Shown here one piece after another: positions 18,873 through 27,380 of a DNA stretch of 64,000 nucleotides. The position numbers were made by a program, and so were the translations under genes. The stretch covers positions 116,568 through 180,567 of the forward strand of contig SCSG01000003.1 in assembly GCA_004322135.1 (NCBI GenBank), read 5' to 3'. Under the pieces are notes generated by a model that was not told where the DNA came from, did no database searches, and was given only the letters and a program-made list of their open reading frames with translations. Numbering within the stretch: position 1 is the first letter of the stretch; every line of letters begins with the position of its first letter. Source of the stretch: Burkholderiaceae bacterium. Its GTDB lineage: Bacteria; Pseudomonadota; Gammaproteobacteria; Burkholderiales; Burkholderiaceae_B.

Positions 18873-19964
18873 ATGCAGAACACAGCCGAAGCGGGGCGAG
18901 GCCGGACGGACGTACGCCAGGTTAAAAACGTCAAGATCTCTGGCTTGGCGTGCGCTGTGCCTGCGGCGGTACGCGAGGTCTTGGATCTGGCAGAGCAATT
19001 TGGTGTCGAAACGATTCAAAAAATCATCGCAAGCACCGGAGTTGAGCGTCGGCATATTGCACAAGACGAATGTGCTTCCGATTTATGCGCGGCGGCTGCG
19101 CGGCGGCTGCTCAGCGACCTGAACGTGGAGCCAGGCAGCATTGATACCTTGATTTTCGTGTCGCAAACGCATGACTACACTTTGCCCGCAACCGCCTGCG
19201 TGCTACAGGAGCGACTCGGGCTACCCATGACGACGGCCGCATTCGATGTGGCGCTTGGCTGCTCCGGCTATGTTTACGGCCTGTGGTTGGCCTCGTCGTT
19301 GCTGTCTTCCGGTGGCAGCCGACGTGCCTTGTTGCTCGTGGGGGATACTGTCAGCAAAATAGTCGCCGAAAAGGACCGTTCTGTTGCCGCCCTTTTTGGG
19401 GATGGTGGTTCTGCAACCGTACTGGATTATGACGAAGGCGCACTCCCGATGTCTTTCGTGTTGGGGACGGATGGACGCGGTGCGAATAATCTTATTGTGC
19501 CAGGCGGGGCCTTTAGGGATCGCCAGGGTACGCGTGCAGTTTTGGACGAGCCCGTCGTGCGCGGGCCGTTCGATTTGTATATGAATGGTGCAGAGATATT
19601 CGCCTTCACCCTGGCGCGCGTTCCGGCGCTCATTGCTGCCTTGCATGCTGCCGCGGCGACGTCTGGTAATGGAATAGACAAGTATGTCTTTCATCAGGCC
19701 AATCGTTTTATGTTGCAACATCTGGCCAAACGCATGAAGTTGCCTGCGGAAAAGGTTGTGCTGAATATGCAAAATTTCGGCAACACAAGCTCCACCTCGA
19801 TTCCCTTGGCCATATCTACAGGGTGCACGGGGGATGACGGTATGGCGAGCGGCCGCTATATGTTGGCAGGATTCGGTGTTGGGTACTCCTGGGCTGGCTG
19901 CGTGGCGCAGTTGGAGAATGTCCTGGTTAGTCCATTGACAGTAACCGAAGGGGGTAATCAATAA
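18873..19964 (+). CDS. 3-oxoacyl-ACP synthase III (KAS III), copy 1
   Basis: Condensing enzyme of the FabH family, 363 residues. All three catalytic residues are present: C130 (VALGCSGYVYG), H274 (VFHQANRFM) and N304 (NFGNTSSTSIP). KAS III starts acyl chains by joining an acyl-CoA to malonyl-ACP. Beside its own ACP and a FabG-like reductase it would make a short 3-oxoacyl then 3-hydroxyacyl chain. Its stop codon overlaps the start of the SDR gene by one base (TAATG), so translation is coupled. About 20 extra residues lie at the N-terminus before the conserved fold. Confidence 0.9.
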   Translation: MQNTAEAGRGRTDVRQVKNVKISGLACAVPAAVREVLDLAEQFGVETIQKIIASTGVERRHIAQDECASDLCAAAARRLLSDLNVEPGSIDTLIFVSQTHDYTLPATACVLQERLGLPMTTAAFDVALGCSGYVYGLWLASSLLSSGGSRRALLLVGDTVSKIVAEKDRSVAALFGDGGSATVLDYDEGALPMSFVLGTDGRGANNLIVPGGAFRDRQGTRAVLDEPVVRGPFDLYMNGAEIFAFTLARVPALIAALHAAAATSGNGIDKYVFHQANRFMLQHLAKRMKLPAEKVVLNMQNFGNTSSTSIPLAISTGCTGDDGMASGRYMLAGFGVGYSWAGCVAQLENVLVSPLTVTEGGNQ

Positions 19965-20734
19965 TGGATCCGAACGAAAATACTCCTTTTTCTTTAGTGG
20001 ATCGGCAATTTCTAGTGACAGGCGCGTCGTCTGGCATCGGACGCCAAGTGGCGATTTGGCTAAGTCAGCAGGGTGCACGGGTTGTATTGGTAGCGCGAAA
20101 CTCGGTGCGTTTACAGGCCACCTATGAGGCACTAACCGGTGAAGGGCATCATATTGCCCCCTTCGATTTCCTGTCAGAGGCCGATGTGTCGGCGTGGCTA
20201 AAGCACCTCGTAAAAGACTCCACGCCTTTTGACGGCATGGTGCATGCGGCGGGGGTTCAAACGCCTATGCCTATTCGCGCGAGCTCACTAAGCCATTGGA
20301 ATACGGTGATGGGCACAAATGTCACCTCGGCGTTTTCATTGATTAAAGCCTTTCGACAGAAAGGCGTGTGCAATCGAGGTTCAAGTATTGTTTTGCTCTC
20401 GTCTGTCATGGCGCATGCGGCGCAACCAGCATTGTTAGGCTACTGTGCAAGCAAAGGCGCCATCGAGTCGATGGTAAGGGCCGCCGCGCTGGAGTTGGCG
20501 CGTGAGGGAATACGGGTGAACGCTGTGGCCCCTGGTATGGTGCAGACCGAAATGGCAGATTCGTTGAGCAATCTGGTGGGAGGCGAGTCGATGCGGGCCG
20601 TTGAACAAAAGCATGTATTAGGGTTGGGAAACCCACTGGATGTGGCTTATGCCATTCACTATCTGCTGTCTCCAGCATCGCGATGGGTCACGGGAACCTC
20701 CCTTGTGGTCGATGGCGGGTATTTGGCCGAGTAA
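19964..20734 (+). CDS. FabG-like short-chain dehydrogenase
   Basis: SDR of 256 residues with the cofactor loop TGASSGIG (19-26), a catalytic Ser in VLLSSVM (about 146) and YxxxK at Y160/K164. The C-terminal GTSLVVDGG is typical of FabG. Inferred to reduce the 3-oxoacyl-ACP made by the neighbouring KAS III enzymes to 3-hydroxyacyl-ACP. It overlaps the KAS III gene by one base and is followed two bases later by the acyltransferase gene. Confidence 0.87.
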   Translation: MDPNENTPFSLVDRQFLVTGASSGIGRQVAIWLSQQGARVVLVARNSVRLQATYEALTGEGHHIAPFDFLSEADVSAWLKHLVKDSTPFDGMVHAAGVQTPMPIRASSLSHWNTVMGTNVTSAFSLIKAFRQKGVCNRGSSIVLLSSVMAHAAQPALLGYCASKGAIESMVRAAALELAREGIRVNAVAPGMVQTEMADSLSNLVGGESMRAVEQKHVLGLGNPLDVAYAIHYLLSPASRWVTGTSLVVDGGYLAE

Positions 20735-20736
20735 GC

Positions 20737-21372
20737 ATGAAGAATATTTATATCGTGGGTGCCGGCAGGTTTGGCCGTGAAGTACATGCGTGGTTGAGGG
20801 ATTGGTGTCGTGTTAATCCAGGCTGGTTTATTGCTGGCTTTGTGAACGATGTGGCGACAGCGCTCGATCCTTACCCAGGCTTACCCCCAATTGTTTCGAC
20901 GATCGATGGTTTCGAGCCGCAACCAGATACTTGGCTCGTGTGCGCGATTTCTGATCCCATTGGGAAAAAGGATGTGATTCAGCGGCTGCGGCGCAAGGGA
21001 GTGTCCTTTCTTACGTTGATTCATCCATCAGTCGTCATGGGCGAACGCGTCAAAATTGGCGAGGGCGTGGTCATTTGTCCGCATACGGTGGTGTCGTCCG
21101 ATCTGGAGATCGGTGACTTTGTGATTATCAATTCAATCTGCACCATCGGGCACGATACGTCGATTGGGATGTATAGCACGCTTAGCGGACATTGCGATGT
21201 AACAGGCGGTGTTGTTTTAGAGGAAGGCGTATTCATGGGGTCGCACGCGGTGGTATTGCCCAGAGGGCATGTTGCGCAGTATGCGAGCGTGGGGGCCGGT
21301 AGTGTTGTATTGCGTAACGTGGCGCCCAGGTCGACGGTGTTCGGCGTGCCCGCTAAACGAATTTCGGGGTGA
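20737..21372 (+). CDS. NeuD/PglD-like sugar N-acyltransferase
   Basis: A 211-residue protein with an N-terminal nucleotide-sugar-binding Rossmann-like part (IYIVGAGRFGREVHAWL) and a C-terminal left-handed beta-helix of hexapeptide repeats (about residues 90-205). This is the fold of PglD and NeuD, which acylate 4-amino groups of nucleotide-linked sugars. Start chosen at ATG 20737, since the upstream open frame only re-reads the end of the SDR gene. It stands between two KAS III genes, so it is the best candidate to move the ACP-made acyl chain to the sugar amine (VioB-like role). Acyl donor and sugar are inferred. Confidence 0.82.
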   Translation: MKNIYIVGAGRFGREVHAWLRDWCRVNPGWFIAGFVNDVATALDPYPGLPPIVSTIDGFEPQPDTWLVCAISDPIGKKDVIQRLRRKGVSFLTLIHPSVVMGERVKIGEGVVICPHTVVSSDLEIGDFVIINSICTIGHDTSIGMYSTLSGHCDVTGGVVLEEGVFMGSHAVVLPRGHVAQYASVGAGSVVLRNVAPRSTVFGVPAKRISG

Positions 21373-21377
21373 AGGTC

Positions 21378-22397
21378 ATGGGTCAGTATGCGCGCATCCA
21401 GGCAATCGAGTACGAGTTGCCAGTCAATACTTTATCCAATGAGGATCTGGCTCGCGCACATCCCGAATGGGGTGTAGAGAAAATTTTTAGTAAGGTAGGG
21501 ATAAATACTCGCCATGTAATCGATGCGGACGAGTGCGCGTCGGATTTGGCGTTTCGCGCCTGCGAGAAGCTGTTCGCCGGTGCGGCAATAGAGCGCGGCC
21601 AGATTGATTTTTTAATCCTTTGCACGCAAAGCCCCGACTACTTTTTGCCGGCAACAGCCTGCGTGTTGCAGGATCGGCTGGGTTTGTCCACTACGTGCGG
21701 CGCATTCGATTTCAACCAAGGGTGTTCAGGGTTTATTTACGGCCTGGGTATTGCCAAAGGGCTGATCGAGACGGGGCAAGCCCGTAATGTGTTGCTGGTT
21801 ACCGCCGAGACATATAGTAAATATATTCATCCGGGCGATAAAAGCGTACGAACATTATTCGGTGATGCGGCAGCGGCAACGCTAATCAGCGTAACCGAAG
21901 CAGAATCACCATTTTTGGATCGCTTTCAGTACGGTACGGATGGTTCAGGCGCGCCAAATCTTATTGTAGCCGCGGGTGGGCGACGTCGCCCTCTGGAAGG
22001 GCGGGTAAAGCCCGCTGAATACACGGATAGTAGCGGTAATGTGCGAACAGACGTTAACTTGTATATGAATGGTTCCGCGATATTTGAGTTTGCCATGTCG
22101 CGTGTTCCACAATTGTTTGCGTCGTTATTCGATGAGCGGCTCACCATGGAGGCCATAGATTTTTTTGCATTTCATCAGGCTAATAAGTTCATGTTGGATG
22201 CATTACGCCGTCGCCTGCATATACCCGCAGATAAGTTCATTACGGAATTTGCACACTGCGGTAATACTGTTTCGTCGACTATCCCAATTGCTTTAAAGGA
22301 GCACCACGCCAAGGGGCACCTTCGGGAGGGGAATAGGGTGGTGGCTGTTGGTTTTGGAGTGGGGTATTCGTGGGGCGGATGCGTCATTCGGTGGTAA
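21378..22397 (+). CDS. 3-oxoacyl-ACP synthase III (KAS III), copy 2
   Basis: Second FabH-family enzyme, 339 residues, with its own full triad: C116 (NQGCSGFIYG), H266 (AFHQANKFM) and N296 (CGNTVSSTIP). It is clearly a different protein from copy 1, not a recent duplicate. ATG 21378 is preferred, with GAAGG four bases before it; a GTG at 21369 that overlaps the previous stop is possible. Two active-looking KAS III genes in one sugar locus suggest either two condensation steps or a two-subunit enzyme. Confidence 0.88.
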   Translation: MGQYARIQAIEYELPVNTLSNEDLARAHPEWGVEKIFSKVGINTRHVIDADECASDLAFRACEKLFAGAAIERGQIDFLILCTQSPDYFLPATACVLQDRLGLSTTCGAFDFNQGCSGFIYGLGIAKGLIETGQARNVLLVTAETYSKYIHPGDKSVRTLFGDAAAATLISVTEAESPFLDRFQYGTDGSGAPNLIVAAGGRRRPLEGRVKPAEYTDSSGNVRTDVNLYMNGSAIFEFAMSRVPQLFASLFDERLTMEAIDFFAFHQANKFMLDALRRRLHIPADKFITEFAHCGNTVSSTIPIALKEHHAKGHLREGNRVVAVGFGVGYSWGGCVIRW

Positions 22398-22453
22398 ACG
22401 CCTGTCGCCGGTGCCAGATCTAAAAATTATTGTTCACTACCAAGGTGTTTTTC

Positions 22454-23530
22454 GTGCGTGGCAAATCCATACTTGTTTTTCCAATAAATATATCCGAGTC
22501 AGCTGCTTTTGCGAAAACCGCGCGTGAGCTGGGCGTGCGAGTGGTGTCGGCTACATCAGAAACGATTCTGGCCGACGAGAAAAATGCCGGCATAGTTTCG
22601 TTGCCCTATATTACGGATCCCGATTTTAATCGGTCATTCTTTGAATTGCTGGCCGAGCAAGGAATTGATTCGGTGTTTTCGCCGCACCCGGGTGTTTGGG
22701 CACATTTACAGTCACTGGCCAAAGGGGGCGTCTCTCCTGTCGCATTTAGTGTCTGTAATGAACCGCCATTGGACACGAATTGGCTTAGGTATGGCGCCGC
22801 CTATCAATGGGCGCGGTTGTGCGCTGATGAGTGGGGCTTGGCATCGTCAGTTGCGGCTGCGCTTTCTCCAACCAGGTATGCGAATCTGCATTTTGGCTAC
22901 AACCAGATTCCGGGCCAGAATGACGACGTCAAGCTACTGCTTTTGGCGCATATTGTGAGATCTGCTCCGACTGGCGACGTCGTGGAAATCGGGTCTCTGT
23001 ATGGCCGGTCCGCGTTTGCCCTGGCATGGCTCGCGAAGTTTCATGCGATAGGGGCGGTTGTATGTGTTGATCCGTGGGATGCCGTATCAATCAAGGACCA
23101 GGGCGATGAGGCAACTTTATTGAATAGGCAAGCCTACGATGTTGATTGGGAGAAGATCTTTTCCGGTTTCATTGCATCGATGTCTGGATTTGACAACGTG
23201 AACTACATACGCCAGCCATCGAGCGACGCTCATGAGGCCTATATGCGTGGAGTTGCAACTGGTGGGATCTGTTCGGATGAGTTTGGAAAAACGCGGGTAT
23301 GTGGAGAGATTTCAATTTTACATATTGATGGTAACCACAAATATGATGATGTCAGGCTGGATGTCGATACGTGGGTGCCTTCGGTCAAGCATGGGGGATG
23401 GGTTCTTGTAGATGATTATTTATGGGCATTTGGAGATGGGCCTCGCAGGGCGGGCAATGAAATTCTGCAAGAGTATGCCGTTGAAACGGCCTTTGTTGCT
23501 GGCGACACGCTTTGCATCCAATTGCGGTAG
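22454..23530 (+). CDS. class I methyltransferase with an extra N-terminal domain
   Basis: The C-terminal half (from about residue 150) is a SAM-dependent methyltransferase of the Methyltransf_24 type: motif I VVEIGSLYGRSAFALAW, then VVCVDPWDAV, HIDGNHKYDDVRLDV, and GGWVLVDDY. The first 110 or so residues (SILVFPINISESAAFAKTA and onward) look like an alpha/beta domain similar to the pre-ATP-grasp fold, not part of the methyltransferase. I choose GTG 22454 (AAGGTG six bases upstream, 358 residues); TTG 22430 would add eight residues. Likely a glycan O- or N-methyltransferase, because of its place in the sugar locus. It converges with the GT41 gene, 57 bases away. Confidence 0.7.
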   Translation: MRGKSILVFPINISESAAFAKTARELGVRVVSATSETILADEKNAGIVSLPYITDPDFNRSFFELLAEQGIDSVFSPHPGVWAHLQSLAKGGVSPVAFSVCNEPPLDTNWLRYGAAYQWARLCADEWGLASSVAAALSPTRYANLHFGYNQIPGQNDDVKLLLLAHIVRSAPTGDVVEIGSLYGRSAFALAWLAKFHAIGAVVCVDPWDAVSIKDQGDEATLLNRQAYDVDWEKIFSGFIASMSGFDNVNYIRQPSSDAHEAYMRGVATGGICSDEFGKTRVCGEISILHIDGNHKYDDVRLDVDTWVPSVKHGGWVLVDDYLWAFGDGPRRAGNEILQEYAVETAFVAGDTLCIQLR

Positions 23531-23587
23531 GTTCGACGCTCGTGATGCATTAACCCCTTACTTGCCGCAGTTGCAACAAGGTGGAGA

Positions 23588-26500
23588 TTATCCTTCGACC
23601 TCGAAACTCTCGGGGTTTTTACCGCTGCACCAAATCTCCCATGTTTTTCGTAAAGCCCTTTCTGTGATTTTAGCGATGAATTCTTTAGAGTATGTAGCGT
23701 TGTTTTCAATACGTTCGCGCATGCTTGAACGTATTACAGACAAGTCTTCTTGCCTCTGAGCCCAGTTGACAGCTTTTTCCAGGTATTCACTTTGATCATT
23801 CGCGACGAACTCGGCTAGACCATATTGGCTCATTATTGCCGCACCAGAGCGCCCTGCCAGGGTTTTTCCTGCAAGTGTGATTGTGGGAACTCCCATCCAC
23901 AAGCCGTGAAATGTTGTGGTGCCGCCCGTATACGGAAACGTGTCAAGCAGCAGGTCTACCCGGTGATGGAGTTCCAGATATTTGTTAATGGTTGTGCGAT
24001 CGCACAATATTAAGCGATCCGCTTCTATATTGTGTTGCGCAAATCGTGCGGTGATTTCTTGTGTCATTGACGCCCCGTGCATATTCCCCAGCAGCAGGCG
24101 CGATTTGGGAACAGCTTTCAGTATGCCGGCCCATAAGGCAAACACAGCGTCTCCCGCTTTACTTACGCGGTTGAAGCTTCCGAACGTGAAGGATTCGTTG
24201 TTTAACCCGGGTAGCGCATTTACGACTGGACTGTTCGGGTCTGGTTCGAATGCTGCAGCCGAGGGCAGATGCACTAGTTTCTCGGTAAATTGCGCGTCAA
24301 AAAGTCCGGGAGGAGCAAAGTTCTTGGTGGCAATGTAGTAGTCCATTGCCGCCAGCCCGGTAGTGCCTGGATAGCCTATCCAGCTTATTTGAATGGGGGC
24401 TGGTTTGAAGGCAAACATAGGCAGCCGGTTGTATGCCGTATGGCCCGAAAGATCGAAGAGAATGTCGATATGGTCGCTTAGAATAGTGTCTGCCAGCGTT
24501 TTGTCCGACATGCCAGTCGATGAAGTCCATTTGTGCACATAAGTTCTTAGGCGTTTGCTTGTGTCGTCTTCCTTAGGACCCGTGCTGTAGGCGTAGAGTT
24601 CATAGCGGCTTTTGTCAATGGCGTTCCAGATGGGTTCTATGAAATTGGCGACGGCGTGCTGCCTGAGATCGCCCGAAACGAAGCCAATGCGCAACATTCG
24701 TTCGGGATCCGTGGAGTTCGAGTGAACGAGGGGGCGGGGACTTAAGCTCTTCGCGGCGGCCGCTACCGCCCGGCCGAACTTTCGATGCTCTTCGAACAGA
24801 TCGGTGGGATCCACGGATTCATCGTGTGACAATGTGAAGAGCATGTTGCTGTGCGTTTGGAAATAGTCCGGCCGCAGTTCAAGAGCATGCCGGTAGTTCT
24901 TTACGGCTTCTTCCAGACGCATTTGTTCGGCACATACGTTGGCCAGGTTGTTATAGGCATCGAAAAACTTTGGATTGATTTTTAGAGCGTGCTCCAGGCA
25001 ACGTGCGGCATCCCATGTTTTGTTCTGAGCACGATATACATTGGCGAGGAAATTCCAGGCGGTGAAATTCTGCGGATCGAATCGCACGGCTGAGCTTAAC
25101 GACGATATGGCGGGCCCGTAGAGTCCCAGCATTTGCAGTGCCATGCCGAGGTTGGTGAGGATGGTTGGATGTGTGGGTTGAAGTGACAGCGCCGTGAATA
25201 ATGCGTTTGTGCCCTCGCGTATATTGCCCATGTGCACCTGCGCCATCCCGAGTTCGGACCAGCCGGTTATATCACTGGGGAACTGAATGGTCAGCTCGCG
25301 CGCGATCGGCTCGATCTCGCGGAACTGCTCTTTGTATTTCAGTTTAGCGATGCCAAGCACTACGGCTGAGCCTGGAGTCTTGTCCTTCAATCGGCCCTGG
25401 GAATTATGAGTCTGTGCATGACTGTTGATTTGCTGGTTGTTCGTGGACAAGCCTCCGAATACGGGTTGGCTGCTGAACATTATGAGAGGGCTTACATAGT
25501 TTAAAACGTGGAACAGCTCTTCCGAATCGGCCAGAAGGGCGGTGGTAAAGTACTCGGCCCACGCTCTGCAAGAGCCGGTAAGCACGCCGAACTGCCTGAG
25601 GAAGTCAATGGTTTGCGTTACGACGCGATCGGCCTTCGCACGACTGGTCTTGGTATTGTCATTGTGTTGGGTTACTTGGGTCTCTTCGACCCCGAACGTT
25701 TTACATAGTTTCGCGGCGAGCTGTGGCGGCGTGTGCTTGCCGTCCACGTTCGACAAAAGGAACGTCGATGATTGATCCAGGTTGAACGATATGGCGTCGT
25801 GCCACAGCGTGACGCCGGTGAATTGGGTTAATGCATCCTCGCTTGCGTGGGTATGGGTCAGGCCGGCAAGCGCGGTCAGGTAAATGTCTTGGCTGGCGTT
25901 ATAAGGGCCTGTGTCAAGCGAGTAACGTACAGCACCCGCCTGGAATAAGGTCTTTAGTGCTTGCAGCACCAGCTCTGAGTGATTGTTGTCTGGATTCAGG
26001 GAATCCAGCGCACTGATCGTGGCGGCTTTCAGTGCCTGAAAGCTCAGTGTCAGGGGCCAGGCGTCGTTGAGCGCGTTTACCACGGAAATTGTCACTAAAT
26101 CATCGAGGTAAAGTTTATTTCCCTGCGCGTCCTTGAAGTGAGCCTTTTTCTGCGAGAGTGATGAATCAGGAGTGGTTCGGCTGTATTTACAGGCCCAGTG
26201 CAAATCCACCAGGCGGGCAAGGTCAGGGGTCGGCTGAATCCTGCCTGCCCGTTTGGCGTGCACGAACAGGCTTTTGTGCAATTGGCGCCCGACTGAGAAG
26301 TCCAGATACTGCTGGCGCATGATCTTGGGCTGCCCCATGGCGAGCAGGCTGTGGTTGAGTTGTGTATTGGGGCCATAAGTTGTTGACAGCTCGTCCTGTG
26401 GCTCGGCATCCCCAACGTAAGCCAGGCCAGCCTGCATGGCGGCGCCCGCGAATTCCACAAAATAGAATGAGGTTTTTTCCGATTGGAGGAATTCGGCGTT

Positions 26501-27175
26501 GATGTAATAGTCAGGGTGCTCGCGGAATCTTTCGACGAGTGTCTTCAAGGCGATGGCATCCGCGTTTTTCGGGGCCAGCCCGTCAGACATCAGCCCCAAC
26601 GTGGCAACGGCACTGTTTACCGCTTCTTTTAATGTGCTGGCGGCATGGCTGTGCATTTGCATCAGGTCGCGTAGGGTGTCGCCGGCTTTCCAGCCTGGAT
26701 AGGTATGGGTGCCAATGTACGCAATGCCATTCTCTGACAGGTTTTCACGGCAGATGCGCAAAATGGCTTCGCGTGTGGCAGAGGGTGCCCACGTGAATGC
26801 ATCATGCACGATGATGTAGTCAAACTGGCCTATGCTTTGGTCAATGCTTGTAAACGGTAGGGCATGCAGCGACAGGTTTTTCAACGCGAGGTCGCGTATG
26901 TGATTGTTTCCTTGGTGTATTGGCTCGGGCCAAAGGTCTATGCCGACAGCTGTGCTGCCGGGGTAGGCCAAGGCGAAAGGGAGCAGGTTGCCGCCGTTTC
27001 CGCATCCCAGCTCCAATACCCTTGCCTGGTCGAGAGCAGGTGTTTCGACACCATAAAGATGAGCAGCCGCCCTGATCCTGATGGGGGACGTGTAGAAGTG
27101 GGGCTGCGCGACGTAAGCGATTTTGTCGGCGGTAGACTCGGCGGCTAGCTGGTCAATGGTGTCGGGCGAATTCAA
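23588..27175 (-). CDS. methyltransferase-TPR-GT41 fusion, likely flagellin glycosyltransferase
   Basis: A 1195-residue protein in three parts. Residues 1 to about 530 are a SAM methyltransferase (LELGCGNGG, 55-63) with its regulatory domain. About 600-810 is a run of TPR units (ALKINPKFFDAYNNLANVC and similar). From about 826 comes the catalytic domain of the SPINDLY/O-GlcNAc-transferase family GT41, with the His of SGDLRQHAVANF (H840), the Lys of SFNRVSKAGD (K1006) and the sugar-nucleotide loop DTFPYTGGTTT (about 1078). The start is a TTG with a strong AGGAG six bases before it. It lies just after fliC and its terminator, which points to O-glycosylation of flagellin Ser/Thr in the cytosol before export; the target is inferred. 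No sign of a frameshift between the parts. Confidence 0.88.
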   Translation of the reverse strand: MNSPDTIDQLAAESTADKIAYVAQPHFYTSPIRIRAAAHLYGVETPALDQARVLELGCGNGGNLLPFALAYPGSTAVGIDLWPEPIHQGNNHIRDLALKNLSLHALPFTSIDQSIGQFDYIIVHDAFTWAPSATREAILRICRENLSENGIAYIGTHTYPGWKAGDTLRDLMQMHSHAASTLKEAVNSAVATLGLMSDGLAPKNADAIALKTLVERFREHPDYYINAEFLQSEKTSFYFVEFAGAAMQAGLAYVGDAEPQDELSTTYGPNTQLNHSLLAMGQPKIMRQQYLDFSVGRQLHKSLFVHAKRAGRIQPTPDLARLVDLHWACKYSRTTPDSSLSQKKAHFKDAQGNKLYLDDLVTISVVNALNDAWPLTLSFQALKAATISALDSLNPDNNHSELVLQALKTLFQAGAVRYSLDTGPYNASQDIYLTALAGLTHTHASEDALTQFTGVTLWHDAISFNLDQSSTFLLSNVDGKHTPPQLAAKLCKTFGVEETQVTQHNDNTKTSRAKADRVVTQTIDFLRQFGVLTGSCRAWAEYFTTALLADSEELFHVLNYVSPLIMFSSQPVFGGLSTNNQQINSHAQTHNSQGRLKDKTPGSAVVLGIAKLKYKEQFREIEPIARELTIQFPSDITGWSELGMAQVHMGNIREGTNALFTALSLQPTHPTILTNLGMALQMLGLYGPAISSLSSAVRFDPQNFTAWNFLANVYRAQNKTWDAARCLEHALKINPKFFDAYNNLANVCAEQMRLEEAVKNYRHALELRPDYFQTHSNMLFTLSHDESVDPTDLFEEHRKFGRAVAAAAKSLSPRPLVHSNSTDPERMLRIGFVSGDLRQHAVANFIEPIWNAIDKSRYELYAYSTGPKEDDTSKRLRTYVHKWTSSTGMSDKTLADTILSDHIDILFDLSGHTAYNRLPMFAFKPAPIQISWIGYPGTTGLAAMDYYIATKNFAPPGLFDAQFTEKLVHLPSAAAFEPDPNSPVVNALPGLNNESFTFGSFNRVSKAGDAVFALWAGILKAVPKSRLLLGNMHGASMTQEITARFAQHNIEADRLILCDRTTINKYLELHHRVDLLLDTFPYTGGTTTFHGLWMGVPTITLAGKTLAGRSGAAIMSQYGLAEFVANDQSEYLEKAVNWAQRQEDLSVIRSSMRERIENNATYSKEFIAKITERALRKTWEIWCSGKNPESFEVEG

Positions 27176-27273
27176 ACCGGGCTCCTGGGAATGCGGGAAG
27201 GTATTGGTTAGCGTAGCAGCAACCAGTGGGGGCCAATTGCGGGATCTATGGCGTCTTTTAGGCGGCGTTTCAA

Positions 27274-27299
27274 TTAAAAAGGCCGGCTGAGCCGGCCTT
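27274..27299 (-). terminator. intrinsic terminator of fliC
   Basis: On the minus strand a perfect 9-bp stem (AAGGCCGGC / GCCGGCCTT, loop TCA) is followed by TTTTTAATT. It lies about 80 bases past the fliC stop and before the GT41 gene, so most flagellin transcripts should end here. Confidence 0.85.
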
Positions 27300-27380
27300 C
27301 CGCTACCTGAGTATTAATAGCGAAGCATCATTTGTATGCCATACAGGTGGCGGGGTGCCGGGCCTGTATGGCTATCCCTA

